Below, one piece after another: positions 60,456 through 64,000 of a DNA stretch of 64,000 bases. Each line of letters begins with the position of its first letter. The stretch's first letter is position 1. The stretch lies in assembly GCF_003131185.1 (NCBI RefSeq), contig NZ_QFFU01000004.1, forward strand, positions 124,001 to 188,000. The letters are read 5' to 3'. The notes below the pieces were generated by a model. The model did not search any database. It worked only from the letters and a program-made list of their open reading frames with translations, and was not told the origin of the DNA. The position numbers were made by a program, and so were the translations under genes. The DNA is from Pseudomonas ovata (GTDB taxonomy: Bacteria; Pseudomonadota; Gammaproteobacteria; Pseudomonadales; Pseudomonadaceae).

Positions 60456-60577
60456 CAGGAGCGACCAGCGGTCGCGAAAGGGCCAGGCCAGGCACAGCAC
60501 TTTGCGCGCCTGATAGCCAGCAGGTTTTGATCCAGAACACGGCGCATACCCCGTAGGAGCGGCTTCAGCCGCGAATG
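60456..60577. repeat. REP arms between the HDOD gene and gabT
   Basis: A left class III half (CAGGAGCGACCAGCGGTCGC, then GGGCCAGGC) begins at 60456, and a short hairpin element (GTAGGAGCGGCTTCAGCCGC) lies at 60553-60577. With the gabT terminator they account for the 360-bp gap. Confidence 0.7.
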
Positions 60578-60653
60578 CTACGAATGACGCGAATTCGGCG
60601 GTGCCTGTGTTCCCGACTGAAGTCGGTCCTGCAATTCCTACGAGGCACTGGCC

Positions 60654-60680
60654 AAAAAAAACCCGCCGAAGCGGGCTTTT
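60654..60680 (-). terminator. Intrinsic terminator of gabT
   Basis: On the minus strand AGCCCGC, TTC and GCGGGTT form a stem followed by a run of T, 17 bp after the gabT stop. A clear Rho-independent terminator. Confidence 0.88.
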
Positions 60681-60696
60681 CATTCAGCCATCAGGC

Positions 60697-61977
60697 TCAT
60701 GCCAGTTCGTCGAAGCACTCGGCGATCAGGGCGATGCCTTTTTCCAGTTGCGCATCAGGAATGGTGACAGGCATCAGGAAGCGGATCACGTTGTAATACG
60801 TGCCGCACGACAGCAGGATCACGCCCTTCTCACGGGCACGGGCCACAACCTTGCCGACCAGCTCGGCAGCCGGCTTGTTGTGGTCGCCGCCTTCGAACAG
60901 CTCGATGGCCACCATCGAACCCAGGCCGCGCACGTCGCCGATCACCTTGTGCTTCTCGGCGATCTGGCGCAGGCGGGCCTTGAGGATCTCGCCCACGGCG
61001 TTGGAGCGCTCCAGCAGATTCTCTTCGTCGAACACCTTCAGCACGGCCAAGGCCGCGGCGCAGGCAATCGGGCTGCCGGCATAAGTGCCGCCCAGGCCGC
61101 CCGGGGCGATGGTGTCCATGATCTCGGCCTTGCCGCACACGCCGGAGATCGGGAAGCCGCCGCCGACCGACTTGGCGAAGGTGGTCAGGTCCGGCACCAC
61201 GCCCAGTTGCTCGGTGGCAAAGAAGGTTCCGGTACGACCGGCACCGGTCTGTACTTCGTCAGCGATCAGCAGGATACCGTGCTGGTCGCACAGGGCGCGC
61301 AGGCGGCCCATGAAGGCCGGCGAGTTGACGTAGAAACCGCCCTCGCCCTGCACCGGCTCGATGATGATCGCCGCGATGTCCTGAGGCTGGGCATCATTCT
61401 TGAAAATGCGCTCGATGCTGGCGATCGACTCGTCTTCGCTCACGCCATGCAGCTCGCACGGTGCCTGGGCGCGGAACACGCCAGCGGGCATCAGGCCCAT
61501 GCCGGCCGAGTACGGCACCACTTTGCCGGTCAGCGACAGGGTCATCATGGTACGGCCGTGGTAAGCGCCGGTGAAGGCGATCACGCCAGTACGGCCGGTG
61601 GCGGCACGGGCGATCTTGACGGCGTTCTCGACCGCTTCGGAGCCGGAGGTCACCAGCAGGGTCTTCTTGGCGAAGTCACCCGGCACGCGCTTGGCGATTT
61701 CTTCGCACAGCTCGATATAGGGCTCGTAGGCCAGCACCTGGAAGCAGGTATGGGTCAGCTTGGTCAGTTGTTCCTGAACGGCAGCAATCACCTTGGGGTG
61801 CAAGTGGCCGGTGTTCAGCACCGCAATGCCGCCCGCGAAGTCGATGTACTCACGGCCTTCGACGTCCCACACAGTGGCGTTCTCGGCGCGTTCGGCGACA
61901 ATCGGGTGGATCTGGCCGACACCACGTGGAACAGCGGCGGCACGGCGTTGCAGCAGGGATTCGTTGGTCTTGCTCAT
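60697..61977 (-). CDS. gabT: 4-aminobutyrate aminotransferase
   Basis: PLP enzyme of 426 residues converting GABA and 2-oxoglutarate to succinate semialdehyde and glutamate. Class III aminotransferase features: TSGSEAVENAVKIARAATGR, GAYHGRTMMTLSLTG, LIADEVQTGAGRTG, and the PLP lysine in FAKSVGGGFPISG. It follows gabD on the minus strand but with a terminator between them, so it probably has its own promoter in the 181-bp gap. Confidence 0.95.
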   Translation of the reverse strand: MSKTNESLLQRRAAAVPRGVGQIHPIVAERAENATVWDVEGREYIDFAGGIAVLNTGHLHPKVIAAVQEQLTKLTHTCFQVLAYEPYIELCEEIAKRVPGDFAKKTLLVTSGSEAVENAVKIARAATGRTGVIAFTGAYHGRTMMTLSLTGKVVPYSAGMGLMPAGVFRAQAPCELHGVSEDESIASIERIFKNDAQPQDIAAIIIEPVQGEGGFYVNSPAFMGRLRALCDQHGILLIADEVQTGAGRTGTFFATEQLGVVPDLTTFAKSVGGGFPISGVCGKAEIMDTIAPGGLGGTYAGSPIACAAALAVLKVFDEENLLERSNAVGEILKARLRQIAEKHKVIGDVRGLGSMVAIELFEGGDHNKPAAELVGKVVARAREKGVILLSCGTYYNVIRFLMPVTIPDAQLEKGIALIAECFDELA

Positions 61978-62098
61978 GGTTTCCTCATTCGCCGCTCATC
62001 GTCGGCGTGTGGCAAGGATCAAGCGGCGGGAATCACCGGGCCAGCATACGATGATCGACTGGCAAGGCTTTCCGGCCACCATTGGGTCGGGCTACAGC

Positions 62099-62138
62099 AA
62101 AAAAACCGATGGAGCGTCGCTCTCGCGCCCCATCGGTT
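62099..62138 (-). terminator. Intrinsic terminator of gabD
   Basis: AACCGATGG (minus strand, 62138-62130) and CCATCGGTT (62112-62104) form a 9-bp stem followed by a T-run, 20 bp after the gabD stop. It should limit read-through into gabT. Confidence 0.85.
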
Positions 62139-62158
62139 GCAAAGACCTGCTGCCGGAA

Positions 62159-63601
62159 TCAGACCGACAGGCAGAGGTATTTGATTTCCAGGTAGTCTTC
62201 GATGCCGTACTTGGAGCCTTCACGGCCCAGGCCCGAGGACTTGATGCCGCCGAACGGCGCCACTTCGTTGGAAATCAGGCCGGTGTTGATACCCACCATG
62301 CCGTACTCCAGCGCCTCGGCCACGCGGAAGACACGGCTCATGTTCTGCGCATAGAAGTACGAAGCCAGGCCGAACTCGGTGTCGTTGGCCATCGCGATGA
62401 CTTCGGCCTCGTCCTTGAAGCTGAACAGCGGCGCCAGCGGGCCGAAGGTCTCTTCCTTGGCCACGGCCGCGTTTTTCGGCACGTTGATCAGGATGGTCGG
62501 CTCGAAGAAGGTGCCTTCCAGGCTGTTACCGCCCGACAGCACCTTGGCGCCTTTGCTCAGGGCGTCGGCGATGTGTTCCTTGACCTTGGCCACGGCCTTT
62601 TCGTCGATCAGCGGACCGGTGGTGATGCCCTCTTCCAGACCGTTGCCGATCTTGAGCTTGGCCACCGCCACTTTCAGCTTCTCGGCGAACGCGTCGTAGA
62701 CGCCTTCCTGCACATAGATGCGGTTGGCGCAGACGCAGGTCTGGCCGTTGTTGCGGTACTTGGAGATGATCGCGCCTTCGACCGCCTTGTCCAGGTCGGC
62801 ATCGTCAAACACGATGAAGGGCGCATTGCCGCCCAGCTCCAGCGACACTTTCTTGATGTCCTGGGCGCATTCGGCCATCAGCTGGCGACCGATCTCGGTG
62901 GAACCGGTGAACGACAGCTTGCGCACGATCGGGTTGCTGGTCAGCTCGCCGCCGACTTCACCGGCGCTGCCGGTGACCACGCTGAACACGCCAGCCGGAA
63001 TACCGGCACGCTCGGCCAGCTCGGCCAGGGCCAGGGCGGAATACGGGGTCTGCGAAGCCGGCTTGAGCACCATGGTGCAACCGGCGGCCAGTGCTGGACC
63101 GGCCTTGCGGGTGATCATGGCCGCCGGGAAGTTCCACGGGGTGATGGCGGCGGTGACACCGATCGGCTGCTTGAGCACGATCAGGCGCTTGTCTGGCTGG
63201 TGGCCCGGAATCACGTCACCGTACACACGCTTGGCTTCTTCGGCGAACCACTCGATGAACGAAGCGGCATAGGCGATCTCGCCCTTGGCCTCGGCCAGCG
63301 GCTTACCCTGCTCCAGAGTCATCAGGCGCGCCAGGTCGTCCTGGTTCTCGATCATCAGCTCGTACCAGCGACGCAGCTTGGCGCCACGCTCCTTGGCGGT
63401 CAGAGCACGCCAGGCCGGCAGCGCCTTGTCGGCGGCCTCGATGGCACGACGGGTCTCGGCTGCGCCCATCTTCGGCACGCTGCCCAGCACCTCGTTGGTG
63501 GCCGGGTTGTTGACCTTGATGGTCTGGCCACCGTCTGCGTCCAGCCACGCACCGTTGATATAGGCTTGCTGGCGGAACAGTTTGGAATCCTTGAGCTGCA
63601 T
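62159..63601 (-). CDS. gabD: NADP-dependent succinate-semialdehyde dehydrogenase
   Basis: Aldehyde dehydrogenase of 480 residues, oxidising succinate semialdehyde to succinate. It has TPWNFPAAMITRK, the cofactor-loop FTGSTEIGRQLMAE, catalytic glutamate in SLELGGNAPF and catalytic cysteine in NNGQTCVCANR. The ending EDYLEIKYLCLSV is typical of GabD. With gabT it forms the GABA shunt exit. Confidence 0.95.
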   Translation of the reverse strand: MQLKDSKLFRQQAYINGAWLDADGGQTIKVNNPATNEVLGSVPKMGAAETRRAIEAADKALPAWRALTAKERGAKLRRWYELMIENQDDLARLMTLEQGKPLAEAKGEIAYAASFIEWFAEEAKRVYGDVIPGHQPDKRLIVLKQPIGVTAAITPWNFPAAMITRKAGPALAAGCTMVLKPASQTPYSALALAELAERAGIPAGVFSVVTGSAGEVGGELTSNPIVRKLSFTGSTEIGRQLMAECAQDIKKVSLELGGNAPFIVFDDADLDKAVEGAIISKYRNNGQTCVCANRIYVQEGVYDAFAEKLKVAVAKLKIGNGLEEGITTGPLIDEKAVAKVKEHIADALSKGAKVLSGGNSLEGTFFEPTILINVPKNAAVAKEETFGPLAPLFSFKDEAEVIAMANDTEFGLASYFYAQNMSRVFRVAEALEYGMVGINTGLISNEVAPFGGIKSSGLGREGSKYGIEDYLEIKYLCLSV

Positions 63602-63737
63602 GTCGGCCTCCTGAATAGCACCGCGCAGACGCGGAGCGGGCTGATAGAGAAATGGCGCCCTGACTGGGCATCACTGAAATTTTTATTCGCCTTGACCTGG
63701 CGCACGAAGCTTAACAGGCAGAAAGGCCGAACAGGAG

Positions 63738-63755
63738 CGTTTGAAATCTCAAACG
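63738..63755. promoter_or_regulatory. 18-bp inverted repeat upstream of gabD
   Basis: CGTTTGA, AATC and TCAAACG form a perfect 7-bp dyad 137 bp upstream of the gabD start. It is a candidate activator site for gabD. The rest of the 335-bp gap to the tRNA shows only the tRNA promoter. Confidence 0.45.
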
Positions 63756-63895
63756 AATCCTAGGGATTGTGCCGGTAAAGGACAATAGGGCGTTCGGAAA
63801 AAAGAACAGATTGGCACGGATGGTCAGTTTTTCGTGCGTCGATGTCAGGTATAGGCAATGAAATGTGCGAAATCAACAACACACGCTCGCCAGCA

Positions 63896-63924
63896 TGGAC
63901 GTGTGCGCGAGAGATGAGTATTAT
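63896..63924 (+). promoter_or_regulatory. Promoter of tRNA-Arg
   Basis: TGGACG (63896-63901) and TATTAT (63919-63924) are spaced 17 bp apart and end 12 bp before the mature tRNA. The -10 is followed by the GC-rich GGCGCCCGC discriminator typical of stable RNA promoters. Confidence 0.65.
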
Positions 63925-63936
63925 GGCGCCCGCATT

Positions 63937-64000
63937 GCACCTGTAGCTCAGCTGGATAGAGTACTGCCCTCCGAAGGCAGGGGTCATGGGTTCGAATCCC
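63937..64000 (+). tRNA. tRNA-Arg(CCG), cut by the window end
   Basis: Acceptor strand GCACCTG, D arm GCTCAGCTGGATAGAGT, anticodon stem CTGCC/GGCAG around loop CTCCGAA (anticodon CCG, reading CGG), and the T-loop start GGGTTCGAATCCC. The 3' acceptor strand lies beyond position 64000. Confidence 0.93.

Overview
The window reads as one chromosomal stretch of a fluorescent Pseudomonas, most likely of the P. putida group. The grounds are gene content (hut cluster, cadA/cadR, triABC-type efflux, oscA-sbp-cysTWA, desA, gabDT), high-GC codon use, frequent GTG/TTG starts and many Pseudomonas-type REP repeats. It is mostly ordinary chromosome. One clearly accessory segment lies at about 36.2-40.3 kb. 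No phage, insertion sequence, CRISPR array or rRNA was seen; one tRNA is cut by the right edge.

Layout. 0.1-11.9 kb: dtd and pip on the minus strand, then glgP, a DUF2339/DUF3999 membrane pair, fbp, a DUF924 gene, a small lipoprotein and a lipocalin. 12.1-23.9 kb: the histidine utilisation cluster, with hutF divergent from hutC-hutD and then hutU-hutH-hutT-hutI-hutG. Between hutD and hutU sits an unrelated module: a secreted DUF3455 protein, an ECF sigma factor and an RskA-type anti-sigma. HutC-type operators lie before hutF/hutC and hutU. 24.0-26.8 kb: cadA/cadR heavy-metal efflux around a textbook MerR-type promoter. 26.9-29.3 kb: a LacI-family regulator and an L-talarate/galactarate dehydratase, separated by two identical 16-bp palindromes. 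29.5-36.1 kb: a methyltransferase, a small orphan protein and a TriABC-like RND pump with two adaptor proteins.

36.2-40.0 kb: five tandem minus-strand cassettes, three intact and two decayed. Each encodes only the C-terminal RHS/TccC-type core (about 109 residues). In the intact genes this is followed by predicted membrane helices and a variable tail. One tail has tandem PPxY motifs. There is no full-length RHS or Tc toxin gene in the window. This is the best candidate here for something undescribed.

40.3-53.6 kb is rich in sulfur acquisition genes. It holds a TauD-family dioxygenase with an ABC sulfonate-type importer, an orphan MetQ-like binding protein beside an unusual sigma-54-type AAA+ protein, a small hydrolase, AraC and Crp/Fnr regulators, a DUF962 membrane protein, and the sulfate operon oscA-sbp-cysT-cysW-cysA. 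53.8-60.3 kb: a triplicated REP-type composite, a GGDEF/EAL protein, the desA desaturase, a PAS-GGDEF cyclase and an HDOD protein with a degenerate receiver domain. 60.7-63.6 kb: gabT and gabD, each with its own terminator, then tRNA-Arg(CCG).

Three kinds of REP composite occupy nearly every larger intergenic gap, and some touch stop codons of neighbouring genes. All functional assignments come from reading motifs and remembered family features; no database search was run.
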